Assembly: GCA_002342805.1 (NCBI GenBank)
Contig: DDQW01000006.1
Span: 61,895-72,450 of the forward strand
Reading direction: 5' to 3'
DNA: 10,556 bases
From: Clostridiales bacterium UBA2432
GTDB lineage: Bacteria > Bacillota > Clostridia > Lachnospirales > Vallitaleaceae
The notes below the pieces were generated by a model. It searched no databases and was not told where the DNA came from. It saw nothing but the letters and a program-made list of their open reading frames with translations. Positions within the stretch are counted from its first letter, which is position 1. Each line of letters starts with the position of its first letter. The position numbers and the translations under genes were made by a program. Shown piece by piece: positions 1 through 6,599 of this stretch.

Positions 1-272
1 CCCATTCCTGCGATGACACTATCCGGTCGCTCTTCAGCGATGACTTTTTCTAAAAATTCGATGGTTAAAGGTTCAATATATATTTTATCTGCAACTTCTT
101 TATCCGTCATAATCGTTGCAGGATTGGAATTCACGAGTACGGTAATGACTCCTTCTTCACGAAGCGCTTGACATGCTTGTGTTCCGGAATAATCAAATTC
201 TGCGGCTTGACCGATAATAATCGGTCCCGAGCCAATAACAAGGACTTTTTTTATAGATAGATCTTTAGGCAT
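1..272 (-). CDS. carB: Carbamoyl-phosphate synthase large subunit, N-terminal 90 residues (partial)
   Basis: The large subunit makes carbamoyl phosphate from ammonia (passed from CarA), bicarbonate and two ATP, the first committed step toward UMP and arginine. Only the first 90 residues are visible; the gene runs off the low-coordinate edge. They carry the CarB N-terminal signature: a VLVIGSGPIIIGQA nucleotide-fold strand and glycine loop at about residues 10-23, followed by EFDYSGTQAC, and then the VNSNPATIMTD motif near residues 48-58. The ATG at 272..270 is preceded by AAAGGAG six bases upstream. It lies inside the end of carA, so the two genes overlap by 8 bases in different frames, implying translational coupling of the two subunits. 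It belongs to the pyrC-pyrF-carA-carB transcript. Identity is secure; the ATP-grasp domains lie outside the window. Confidence 0.97.
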   Translation of the reverse strand, partial: MPKDLSIKKVLVIGSGPIIIGQAAEFDYSGTQACQALREEGVITVLVNSNPATIMTDKEVADKIYIEPLTIEFLEKVIAEERPDSVIAGM

Positions 273-1335
273 CTTGTTCTCCTTTCATTAATGCAACAAA
301 TTCATCAAAAATCGGATCTGTATCATGAGGACCAGGACAGGCTTCGGGATGAAATTGAATGGAATAGATGTGATTTTTTGTGTCTTTCATTCCTTCAACT
401 GTTTGATCATTGAGATTGACATGGGTAACTTCGATCCCTTGTGGCAAAGTTTCATCTTCAACAACATAGCCATGGTTTTGTGATGTAATCATGACACGAC
501 CGGTCTGCATATCTTTTACCGGATGGTTGGCGCCTCGATGACCGAATTTTAGCTTTGTTGTATTCGCGCCCATGGCTAAGGCAAGGATTTGATGTCCAAG
601 ACATATTCCTGTCATGGGTTTTTGTCCGATTAGTTTTTTGATTTCATCAATGCCGTCTTTTAAATCTTTAGGATCTCCCGGTCCATTGGATAAAAAGATA
701 CCATCCGGTTGAACCTTTAGTATTGCTTCCGCTGTTGCAGAGGCAGGGAAGATGGTCATCTCACAATCGCGTTGTTTAAATGAGCGTACAATATTGTTTT
801 TCATTCCATAGTCAATCATAGCTATATGTGGCCCCTTACCATCGATATGCATAATATCTTCCCGAGTAACCTCAGATACTGCTTTTGTATTATTAAAGCT
901 TTCCAACTTAGTCTTAATCTGACTTTCCGATAAATCGCGTACAGTGATGATGCCACGCATTGTACCTACATTACGAATAATCTTTGTTAATGCTCTTGTA
1001 TCAATGCCTTCAAGACCTATTATTTTATTTTTCTTCAAATAGTCGTCAAGTTCAAACTCACACCGCCAGTTATTTGGATTTTTACAGTTTTCTCGAACAA
1101 TAAATCCACGAACTTTGATGGATGCAGACTCAATATCATCAATATTTATCCCATAATTACCAATCAAAGGATAGGTCATTGTTACAATCTGTCCGTAGTA
1201 GGATGGATCCGTTAAAACCTCTTGATAACCGGTCATTCCTGTATTAAAAACAACTTCTCCAATGGTTTCTTTCAGATAGCCAAATGCTTTACCATGAAAT
1301 ACTGTACCATTTTCTAAAATTAATTGTGCTTTCAT
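265..1335 (-). CDS. carA: Carbamoyl-phosphate synthase small (glutaminase) subunit
   Basis: Cytosolic glutamine amidotransferase subunit that hydrolyses glutamine and channels ammonia to CarB. At 356 residues it has the usual CarA length. The N-terminal CarA domain is recognisable (LENGTVFHGKAFG near residue 7, GEVVFNTGMTGYQEVLTDPSY near 26-46, GIDTRALTK near 110-118). The C-terminal class I GATase domain shows SNGPGDP (216-222), the nucleophile elbow GICLGHQ with Cys245, and the catalytic pair His329 and Glu331 in FHPEACPGPHDT. All catalytic residues are present. The gene starts 13 bases after pyrF, with AAAGG as ribosome site, and its TAA lies inside the beginning of carB. Sitting in a pyr operon behind a PyrR site suggests the pyrimidine-controlled copy; whether an arginine-specific copy exists elsewhere cannot be seen. 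Confidence 0.98.
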   Translation of the reverse strand: MKAQLILENGTVFHGKAFGYLKETIGEVVFNTGMTGYQEVLTDPSYYGQIVTMTYPLIGNYGINIDDIESASIKVRGFIVRENCKNPNNWRCEFELDDYLKKNKIIGLEGIDTRALTKIIRNVGTMRGIITVRDLSESQIKTKLESFNNTKAVSEVTREDIMHIDGKGPHIAMIDYGMKNNIVRSFKQRDCEMTIFPASATAEAILKVQPDGIFLSNGPGDPKDLKDGIDEIKKLIGQKPMTGICLGHQILALAMGANTTKLKFGHRGANHPVKDMQTGRVMITSQNHGYVVEDETLPQGIEVTHVNLNDQTVEGMKDTKNHIYSIQFHPEACPGPHDTDPIFDEFVALMKGEQDA

Positions 1336-1348
1336 ATATCGTCCTTTC

Positions 1349-2272
1349 TTATAAAACGCGGTTTAAATCGTTTTTCATATCAATGACAGCTTGTCGTGAT
1401 GCCTTGGCAAATTCTTTAGGCGAAAATTCGCCGCTGTATTTTACATTTTTATATGCCGCTATAATACCTCGTGATGAATTCACAATAGAACCTAATCCAT
1501 CTTGATTAAAACATCCGGCCAAATCTTCTGCCGTAGCTCCTTGAGCACCATATCCCGGCACTAAAAAGAATGTATGGGGCATTTGTTTTCTCAGCGCAAT
1601 ACCTTGTTCTTTGTGAGTTGCACCAACAACCGCTCCTATTTTTGAAAAGCCGTATTGGCCAATCATATCTTTTCCCCATTCACTAACAAGTTGGCCAATA
1701 TATTCATACATAAACTGATTTTCAACACGTAAATCTTGTATTTGTCCGCTGTTTGGATTCGACGTTTTTACAAGTAAGAATAAGCCTTTATCCCGTTCTT
1801 TACATGCTTCAAAATAAGGTTCAACAGAATCAATGCCTAAAAATGGATTGAGGGTAATGAAATCCTCTTTATACACTTCAAATTTTTGATCTTCAACTTC
1901 AACAAGTCCAATATGGCCCTGTGCATACGAAGTCGCCGTTGACGCAATATCACTTCGTTTAATGTCTCCGATAATGACAAGCCCTTTATTTTTTGCATAG
2001 TTAATTGTCTCTATATAGGCTGCAATGCCTTCTGCTCCAAGCTGTTCATACATAGCAACTTGGGGCTTTACTGCAGGAATCAAATCATGGACCTCATCAA
2101 TAATGGCTTTATTAAACATCACGTAGCTTTGTGCCGCACCTTTTAGGGTTTTCCCATATTGGTCATAGGCTTCTTCTTTTATATGTTCCGGTACAAAATC
2201 TAAGCGTGGGTCTAATCCGACCACGGTTGGGTTATTTGTTTCTTTAATTTTCTGAATCAATGCATCAATCAT
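1349..2272 (-). CDS. pyrF: Orotidine-5'-phosphate decarboxylase (long form)
   Basis: Catalyses the last step of UMP synthesis, decarboxylation of orotidine monophosphate, in the cytosol. At 307 residues it is the longer form of the enzyme (type 2, about 270-310 residues) rather than the roughly 240-residue Bacillus type. Visible motifs are TVVGLDPRLDFVP near residue 16 (substrate-binding Asp), KPQVAMYEQLG near 69-79, and the catalytic segment IGDIKRSDIASTA near 101-113 with Asp103, Lys105 and Asp108. The phosphate-binding end VPGYGAQG is also present. The gene begins 11 bases after the pyrC stop with a strong AGAGGAGG ribosome site, and carA follows within 13 bases, so all three are almost certainly cotranscribed. 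Nothing looks truncated. Confidence 0.97.
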   Translation of the reverse strand: MIDALIQKIKETNNPTVVGLDPRLDFVPEHIKEEAYDQYGKTLKGAAQSYVMFNKAIIDEVHDLIPAVKPQVAMYEQLGAEGIAAYIETINYAKNKGLVIIGDIKRSDIASTATSYAQGHIGLVEVEDQKFEVYKEDFITLNPFLGIDSVEPYFEACKERDKGLFLLVKTSNPNSGQIQDLRVENQFMYEYIGQLVSEWGKDMIGQYGFSKIGAVVGATHKEQGIALRKQMPHTFFLVPGYGAQGATAEDLAGCFNQDGLGSIVNSSRGIIAAYKNVKYSGEFSPKEFAKASRQAVIDMKNDLNRVL

Positions 2273-2283
2273 AGGTGCCTCCT

Positions 2284-3561
2284 CTAATCTTTATAAACTA
2301 TTTTTCCATTAACAATCGTATATTTTATACGCCCATTGACTTGTTTACCAATGAATGGCGTGTTTTTACTTTTAGATGCAATTGCCTCTTCTTCTATGGT
2401 ATATCTTGCATTTGGATCGATAATTGTAATATCTGCAAGGCCTCCATTTGCAAGTGTCCCCTTATTGATGTTTAACACCTTGGCTGGATTCATCGTTATT
2501 TTTTCAATAAATTGCATCGGCGTTAACCATCCTTTATTTACAAGTTCTGTAATCCCTAGCGGAATCATGGTTTCTAAGCCAATAATGCCGTTAGGCGCTT
2601 GTGCATAGGGTTTATTCTTTTCATCTTTATGATGTGGTGCATGGTCGGTCGCAATGACGTTGATGACCCCATCTTTTAAGGCTTGCTTAATGGCATCAAC
2701 ATCTTCTTTTGAACGTAGAGGTGGATTCATCTTGGTGTTGGTGTTCATTCCGTCAACATCTTCGTCTGTTAATGTGAAATGATGAGGACACACCTCTGCA
2801 GAAATATTAATGCCTTTTGCCTGAGCTATACGTATCAGGTCAACACTATTTTTTGTACTGACATGACATAAGTGTAAATGCGTACCGACTGCTTCGGCTA
2901 GTTGAATATCTCGAGCGGTTATAATATCTTCTGCTTCATTTGGGATTCCTTCAAGTCCAAGTTCTTCTGAACGTTTCCCTGCATTCATAGCTCCACCGGC
3001 AAGCGCTTCATCTTCGCAATGAGATAGGACCGGAAGCTGTAATTTTTTGGCAATAATCATCGCTTCTTTTAGCAGTTTACTATTCATAACACTTCGTCCA
3101 TCTTCACTAATGCCACAAATACCGGATTCATACATTCCTTGAATATCTGCTAATTTTTTTCCCTCTTGGCCTTGTGTAATGGCCCCGATTTGAAGAACAT
3201 TGACAAGGCCTTCATTTCGTGCTTTTTCATAGACATAATCAACCATATCTTTACAATCAATGACTGGGTTCGTGTTCGGCATGGCACATACTGTTGTCAC
3301 ACCGCCTTTTGCTGCACTTAAAGTCCCTGTGTGTATTGTTTCTTTATACTCAAACCCAGGTTCTCTTAAATGTACATGAAGATCAATCGCACCGGGAATA
3401 ACCCAGCAACCTTTTGCATCAATCACTTCATGCTTTTCTACATAATCGGTAATATCCATGTTGGCTTCACATTGTATAATTGTATTGTTTTCAATCAATA
3501 GATCCATAATTTTATCTACTTGATTGGCCGGATCAATAACATGTCCATTTTTAATAATCAT
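2284..3561 (-). CDS. pyrC: Dihydroorotase, class I amidohydrolase
   Basis: Zinc enzyme that cyclises N-carbamoyl-aspartate to dihydroorotate. At 425 residues it matches the class I (Bacillus-type) dihydroorotase. Metal ligands and signatures can be read in order: the DLHVHLREPG motif with His62 and His64, GGVTTVCAMPNTNP near residues 86-99, SEDG near 152-155 with a candidate bridging Asp154, His181 in LSHCED, His233 in LCHVST, and Asp306 in ATDHAPH. All expected ligands are there, so this is a catalytic enzyme and not the inactive homologue that pairs with some aspartate transcarbamoylases. The ATG at 3561 has AGGAGGT nine bases upstream, directly behind the leader terminator. It is the first structural gene of the operon, which makes it the gene most directly controlled by that leader. 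Confidence 0.97.
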   Translation of the reverse strand: MIIKNGHVIDPANQVDKIMDLLIENNTIIQCEANMDITDYVEKHEVIDAKGCWVIPGAIDLHVHLREPGFEYKETIHTGTLSAAKGGVTTVCAMPNTNPVIDCKDMVDYVYEKARNEGLVNVLQIGAITQGQEGKKLADIQGMYESGICGISEDGRSVMNSKLLKEAMIIAKKLQLPVLSHCEDEALAGGAMNAGKRSEELGLEGIPNEAEDIITARDIQLAEAVGTHLHLCHVSTKNSVDLIRIAQAKGINISAEVCPHHFTLTDEDVDGMNTNTKMNPPLRSKEDVDAIKQALKDGVINVIATDHAPHHKDEKNKPYAQAPNGIIGLETMIPLGITELVNKGWLTPMQFIEKITMNPAKVLNINKGTLANGGLADITIIDPNARYTIEEEAIASKSKNTPFIGKQVNGRIKYTIVNGKIVYKD

Positions 3562-3570
3562 CCTATTTTA

Positions 3571-3576
3571 CCTCCT
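3571..3576 (-). promoter_or_regulatory. pyrC ribosome binding site
   Basis: Perfect AGGAGG nine bases before the pyrC ATG. It starts only about eight bases after the U-run of the leader terminator and shows no obvious sequestration of its own, so pyrC expression is probably decided by whether polymerase passes the terminator. Confidence 0.85.
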
Positions 3577-3584
3577 AAAGAATT

Positions 3585-3622
3585 AAAAAAGCAATAAAAT
3601 CAACAAATGTTGACTTTATTGC
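3585..3622 (-). terminator. Intrinsic terminator (attenuator) ahead of pyrC
   Basis: On the minus strand the RNA can form a 14-base-pair stem: GCAAUAAAGUCAAC pairs with GUUGAUUUUAUUGC around an AUUU tetraloop, with a single G-U wobble. Six uridines follow directly. This is a Rho-independent terminator, although its stem is AU-rich. It lies between the promoter and the first structural gene with no second promoter after it, so it must be conditional. The UGA stop codon of the 61-codon leader ORF (3602..3600) falls in the 3' arm of the stem, so a ribosome finishing that ORF would physically prevent the hairpin from forming. Confidence 0.85.
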
Positions 3623-3785
3623 CTGCTATCAATAATTGAGAAACAACGAATGAAGACATTGCACCTAAAGATATAGATACTGCCTCTATTATCGCCATGT
3701 TTCTGAACTTTATTTTATTATTGTTTTTTCTTCTCTTTTGTATGCCATTTTGGGCATAACAAAAGCACGCATTGATGTCTCGCAT
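3600..3785 (-). CDS. 61-codon pyr leader ORF, possible small membrane protein
   Basis: I do not recognise the product. The ATG at 3785..3783 has a good Shine-Dalgarno sequence, AAAGGGAG, seven bases upstream (3800..3793). An in-frame TTG further up (3818) lies inside the PyrR hairpin without a ribosome site and is not the start. The peptide has a basic segment QKRRKNNNKIK (about residues 17-27) followed by a hydrophobic stretch MAIIEAVSISLGAMSSF and onward to about residue 55, resembling one N-in membrane helix. Its Shine-Dalgarno overlaps the 3' strand of the PyrR-binding hairpin and its stop codon lies in the terminator stem. Both fit a leader ORF whose translation, rather than its product, matters. 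Alternatively it encodes a real small membrane protein, or the frame is open by chance. Function unknown. Confidence 0.5.
   Translation of the reverse strand: MRDINACFCYAQNGIQKRRKNNNKIKFRNMAIIEAVSISLGAMSSFVVSQLLIAGNKVNIC
3735..3765 (-). other. Leader hairpin with an alternative upstream pairing partner
   Basis: CUUUUGUUAUGCC can pair with GGCAUACAAAAG around a CAAAAU loop, with one bulged base. The bases after it are AGAAGAAAAAAC, so it is not a terminator. Part of the 5' arm, UUGUUAUGC (3762..3754), is also exactly complementary over nine bases to GCAUAACAA (3836..3828) immediately before the PyrR hairpin. The two pairings are mutually exclusive, which is the usual look of an RNA switch. 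No folding energy was computed. Confidence 0.5.
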
Positions 3786-3794
3786 CTGGGTTCT

Positions 3795-3827
3795 CCCTTT
3801 CTGGTCTCTCTGTACCAAACTTAAAGG
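3795..3827 (-). promoter_or_regulatory. PyrR-binding RNA hairpin (pyr regulatory element)
   Basis: The RNA reads CCUUU, bulge AAGU, UUGGU, loop ACAGAGAG, ACCAG, AAAGGG. The lower stem CCUUU/AAAGG, an unpaired A-containing bulge on the 5' side only, a short upper stem and a loop with CAGAGAG are the hallmarks of the PyrR binding loop known from Bacillus pyr operons. PyrR with bound UMP stabilises this hairpin. Its place between a promoter and pyrC agrees with that role. Here the 3' strand of the lower stem is also the Shine-Dalgarno of the 61-codon leader ORF, so formation of the hairpin would hide that ribosome site. The pyrR gene itself is not in the window. Confidence 0.85.
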
Positions 3828-3873
3828 TTGTTATGCATACTTACTCGCTTTGCATTGTTTCATATTTTTATCA

Positions 3874-3902
3874 ATACTATCATATGAACAAATAAAAGTC
3901 AA
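3874..3902 (-). promoter_or_regulatory. Sigma-A-type promoter of the pyr operon
   Basis: TTGACT (3902..3897), a 17-base spacer and TAGTAT (3879..3874) closely match the housekeeping consensus. Transcription would start near 3867, leaving a leader of about 305 bases before pyrC. The promoter lies only 16 bases beyond the stop codon of the upstream SLH lipoprotein gene, with no terminator between, so some read-through into the pyr leader is possible; such transcripts would still meet the same PyrR element and terminator. Confidence 0.8.
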
Positions 3903-3918
3903 GCAAGTATGCTGTTTT

Positions 3919-5142
3919 TTATTCTTCTGTGCGTGCCTCAAACAAAAGCTCTTGAGTTTGAGTATTTTCAAAGAAAAGTGCATTATAGGAAATATAGCTC
4001 ATCATACGTCGAGTGAACATTTCATCCTGGCCACTCCCTTTTGTATAAGCATAATCCCGTAAATCATCTGCATATAAGTCAATATCTAATGCTTTTTGTG
4101 TTGATGCACTCCAAACAAAATCCCCATCACGATCTGAATAGCCCAATGCTCTCAATACAAGCGTTGTATACTGCGCTTCTGTCATTGGTGCATTTGAACC
4201 GTATAAAGTCTCTGAAATACCATTAACTAAGTCTAAATGATGAAGATAATTAAGGGTATCTTCCGCCCATTCAGGAACATCTGTAAATCCGGATTCATAA
4301 TTAGGATTTTCACTTGCAAATACCTGCGCTTCTTCTTCTAAACCAAGAAGTCTTGAATACATAATAGCACCTTCTGCTCTTGTAAGGTTCCGCTCGAGTT
4401 CTAATCCGTCATCTGTACCTTTCAGATAACCTAGGGATGCCAAAATTTCGCCATGAAAATCACGATGCGCTCGATCCATATCTAGGCTTTCTTCCAGTTC
4501 GTTTCGTAATTCATTTTCACTAGCTTCTATCTCCATACGGATTTCTAAAAATCCTGATTCACGACCGGGGTTGAGTGAAAAAACTTCTTCTGTTAAATCC
4601 CAAATGTAATTGGTGTCATCTTCGATATAATCTGCGTTATGATCAATCACTTCATAATCTGTCTCAAATGAATAGATGAGCTGTCCCCCCATCGCTTTAA
4701 ACATTGCACTTACGTCGCCCATGCCTTCACTCGCTACATCCTCATATAATTGACTTAAAGGAATCTCAAAACGGTAAACGTCATCACCTTGATATGTCCA
4801 ATGAAGCTCATCGGTTTCTGCCATATCACTAAAAGCAATAAGCGGATCACTGAATTGTATATTAAATTCTTCACCTACAAACAACATATCATCTTTATAA
4901 TATTCTAATGGCGTATTTTCAATCTGAGCATTTGCATCATTGATACCTGTTTCATCAAAGAAATTCGATTCCATTTCAGATGTTTCTTCATCGCCCATAA
5001 TACTTTGATTAACGGCCATAAATGCATTCATACCACCTGAGCCGTCTTCTTTTAAAGAAAAACTTAATCGAACATCCATACATCCTGAAAACATCATCAT
5101 CGCTACAAGTAAGCTTACAGCTACCATCATTTTTTTACGCAT
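3919..5142 (-). CDS. Lipoprotein with C-terminal S-layer homology (SLH) repeats
   Basis: A 407-residue envelope protein. The N-terminus has basic residues, a hydrophobic run and a lipobox FSGC with the lipidated cysteine at 21. The mature start, MDVRLSFSLKEDGSGGM, resembles the LppM-type domain (hydrophobic alternation, then DGSG); residues 22 to about 210 form an acidic, probably beta-rich domain. From about 232 onward there are SLH-like repeats: one around 235-268 with LTRAEGAIMYSRLLG, one around 287-336 with FTDVPEWAEDTLNYL followed by MTEAQYTTLVLRALGY, and a degenerate third to about 390. SLH repeats bind secondary cell-wall polymer, so the protein could span membrane and wall. It follows the 232-residue anchored protein by 62 bases and may share its transcript. 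Precise function unknown. Confidence 0.85.
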   Translation of the reverse strand: MRKKMMVAVSLLVAMMMFSGCMDVRLSFSLKEDGSGGMNAFMAVNQSIMGDEETSEMESNFFDETGINDANAQIENTPLEYYKDDMLFVGEEFNIQFSDPLIAFSDMAETDELHWTYQGDDVYRFEIPLSQLYEDVASEGMGDVSAMFKAMGGQLIYSFETDYEVIDHNADYIEDDTNYIWDLTEEVFSLNPGRESGFLEIRMEIEASENELRNELEESLDMDRAHRDFHGEILASLGYLKGTDDGLELERNLTRAEGAIMYSRLLGLEEEAQVFASENPNYESGFTDVPEWAEDTLNYLHHLDLVNGISETLYGSNAPMTEAQYTTLVLRALGYSDRDGDFVWSASTQKALDIDLYADDLRDYAYTKGSGQDEMFTRRMMSYISYNALFFENTQTQELLFEARTEE

Positions 5143-5204
5143 ATTTTACCTCTTTTCTCTCTGTTATATTATAATCTCCATCTATAATTATAATATGAAA
5201 GTCT
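5143..5204 (-). promoter_or_regulatory. AT-rich gap with TATAAT boxes ahead of the lipoprotein gene
   Basis: The gap holds two exact TATAAT hexamers (5192..5187 and 5173..5168) and a weak GAGG ribosome site. I find no good -35 box at 16-18 bases from either, so a separate promoter is possible but unproven. No terminator follows the upstream gene, which leaves cotranscription equally likely. Confidence 0.3.
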
Positions 5205-5903
5205 TTAAAAAGCTATAGCTTGGTCTACATTCATAGATACAAGACTCATTTTTTTTAAAGGACGAATATAACCGCAAAAACTTATATGACGATCTGATTG
5301 AATTTCAATGTCTATTTTTTTCAAATGTCCCCATCCATCTGTATATATTGAATAGTTAATCTTAATCTCTTTTGCATCAATCTGTTTTTCTATGATTCCT
5401 TCACAAATATATACCGGATGATAACGGTCATTGATGGAAATGATTTTGAACCGGGGCTTGTCTATAGATTTCATTTCAGCAAGCAAATCATATAGACTAC
5501 TTGTTTGGATGATTGTATGTATCTCTGATAAGACAGGAATATTTTCTTCTTGCGAAAGATCCAATGTGTAGACTTGAGGCATTATTGGGTCCATCTTGAA
5601 ATACATACGTTCTCCCTTAATCATTCCATTAAATCCAATCAATTCTGACATTAACTTCTCAGAAGTAACAGCACCCTTCATTCTATGTTCCTTCCTTTTT
5701 TGATCCCATTGATAGGTCCCATGAAGCAACATAGAATCATAATTCACGTCATATACAACTTCCAAAACATTATAATTCTTCATTGTTTTTATTATATAGG
5801 CTAGACTTTCTTCTTCATTTTGAATCCAGGGTAGATAGCCCGTCAAATAAATAGTAAAAAGAATAAGCAGACCTACGGATGCTATCCATCGTCTTTTTTT
5901 CAT
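5205..5903 (-). CDS. Membrane-anchored extracytoplasmic protein, function unknown
   Basis: I do not recognise this 232-residue protein. It begins MKKRRW followed by a single hydrophobic segment at about residues 7-24, an uncleaved anchor or signal peptide without a lipobox. The rest is soluble, with alternating strands (YDVNYDSMLLHGTYQW, MYFKMDPIMPQVYTLDL, IKINYSIYTDGWGHL) that suggest a beta-sheet fold of the LolA/LppX kind seen in many Gram-positive sporulation and envelope proteins; that resemblance is only impressionistic. Its ATG overlaps the TGA of the A24 peptidase gene as ATGA, and its AGGAGG lies about 12 bases upstream, inside the peptidase gene. Tight coupling suggests joint function. 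The anchor does not look like a canonical type IV prepilin leader because there is no Glu at position +5 after a G. Confidence 0.75.
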   Translation of the reverse strand: MKKRRWIASVGLLILFTIYLTGYLPWIQNEEESLAYIIKTMKNYNVLEVVYDVNYDSMLLHGTYQWDQKRKEHRMKGAVTSEKLMSELIGFNGMIKGERMYFKMDPIMPQVYTLDLSQEENIPVLSEIHTIIQTSSLYDLLAEMKSIDKPRFKIISINDRYHPVYICEGIIEKQIDAKEIKINYSIYTDGWGHLKKIDIEIQSDRHISFCGYIRPLKKMSLVSMNVDQAIAF

Positions 5904-6508
5904 AATACAATGACACCTCCTACAAGATATAAGATTAGACTTAGTGTCATTGCCGGCATAAAGGGTATTTGTGTTTTTTTATCGACCCGCTTAAAGGCAA
6001 ATAATCCGACACAGATGATGCCATTTAAAATAAATCCCGTAACAATCAAAAGCATTGCCACACTAAAACCGGTCCAACTAACCACAAGTCCACACATAAG
6101 CACATCCCCATAACCAATCACATGGCTCAAAAAGCGTTTAACAAGCCCTGCACATCCTACAATGAGAATAACTGCGACTATATCAATATATTCAATGCCT
6201 TGGTAAAACACGAGATTATATACCGATATAAGCGGAAGCATTATAAGAATGGGTTCAATTACAATCTGATGTGTTACTAAATCATAAATCATTTCTATAA
6301 TCACAAGCGTTAATAAAAAAAATAGCATATATTCCCGACTATCTGTGTAGTCATCCAACACTATAAAACGTATAATCGAAAAAAACATATAAAATCCAGT
6401 GACAATAAAAATGAAGCTTTTGTTTTCCAAGAACCACTTTTCCTGTTGTAAGCTGATTAAAATGATGATTGTCGATACAAGAATCGATATAAGAAAAAAA
6501 ACAGTCAT
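5900..6508 (-). CDS. Prepilin peptidase-like A24 aspartic membrane protease
   Basis: A polytopic 202-residue membrane protein. Two catalytic aspartates of family A24 can be placed: Asp76 in MIYDLVTHQIV (the D-x5-I region after a transmembrane helix) and Asp135 in the GYGD motif (132-135). The C-terminal IPFMPAMTLSLILYL matches the usual IPFGPFLA-type segment of these enzymes. The N-terminal cysteine-rich methylase domain of PilD is missing, as in short CpaA/TadV-like members, so only peptidase activity is expected. No pilin, ATPase or secretion gene is in the window; the coupled partner is the anchored 232-residue protein downstream. The start ATG at 6508 has GGGAGGAA at good spacing. The catalytic assignment is good; its substrate is unknown. 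Confidence 0.82.
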   Translation of the reverse strand: MTVFFLISILVSTIIILISLQQEKWFLENKSFIFIVTGFYMFFSIIRFIVLDDYTDSREYMLFFLLTLVIIEMIYDLVTHQIVIEPILIMLPLISVYNLVFYQGIEYIDIVAVILIVGCAGLVKRFLSHVIGYGDVLMCGLVVSWTGFSVAMLLIVTGFILNGIICVGLFAFKRVDKKTQIPFMPAMTLSLILYLVGGVIVL

Positions 6509-6529
6509 AATCTCTTCCTCCCGATTTTA

Positions 6530-6558
6530 AGTCTATCTGACCATAAATCGAAATTCAA
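6530..6558 (-). promoter_or_regulatory. Possible promoter of the A24 peptidase gene
   Basis: TTGAAT (6558..6553), 17 bases, TAGACT (6535..6530). The boxes are moderate matches, and the start point would fall close to the ribosome site GGGAGG, giving a very short leader. No terminator was found between bioY and this gene, so read-through from bioY is an alternative. Confidence 0.35.
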
Positions 6559-6599
6559 GAGAAACTGACTGTTAGTGCATGAAATAGGACATATTACCC

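Noticed and set aside
3735..3765. Hairpin after the PyrR site as the pyr terminator
   Set aside because: The stem is good but is followed by AGAAGAAAAAAC instead of U's, so it cannot be an intrinsic terminator in the minus direction; no U-run follows it in the plus direction either.
3786..3818. Upstream TTG start (3818) for the leader ORF
   Set aside because: It lies in the upper stem of the PyrR hairpin with no Shine-Dalgarno; the ATG at 3785 has a good one.
3772..4062. Plus-strand open frame of 96 codons across the pyr promoter and leader
   Set aside because: It is antisense to the promoter, PyrR hairpin and lipoprotein end, has no ribosome site and resembles no family.
5205..5225. Palindrome AAGCTATAGCTT with T's at the end of the 232-residue gene as a terminator
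   Set aside because: Leaving a minimal loop gives only a four-base-pair stem, too weak for termination, and the bases are coding.
5840..5903. Type IV prepilin signal in the anchored protein beside the A24 peptidase
   Set aside because: There is no G followed by a hydrophobic stretch with Glu at +5; it looks like an ordinary anchor.
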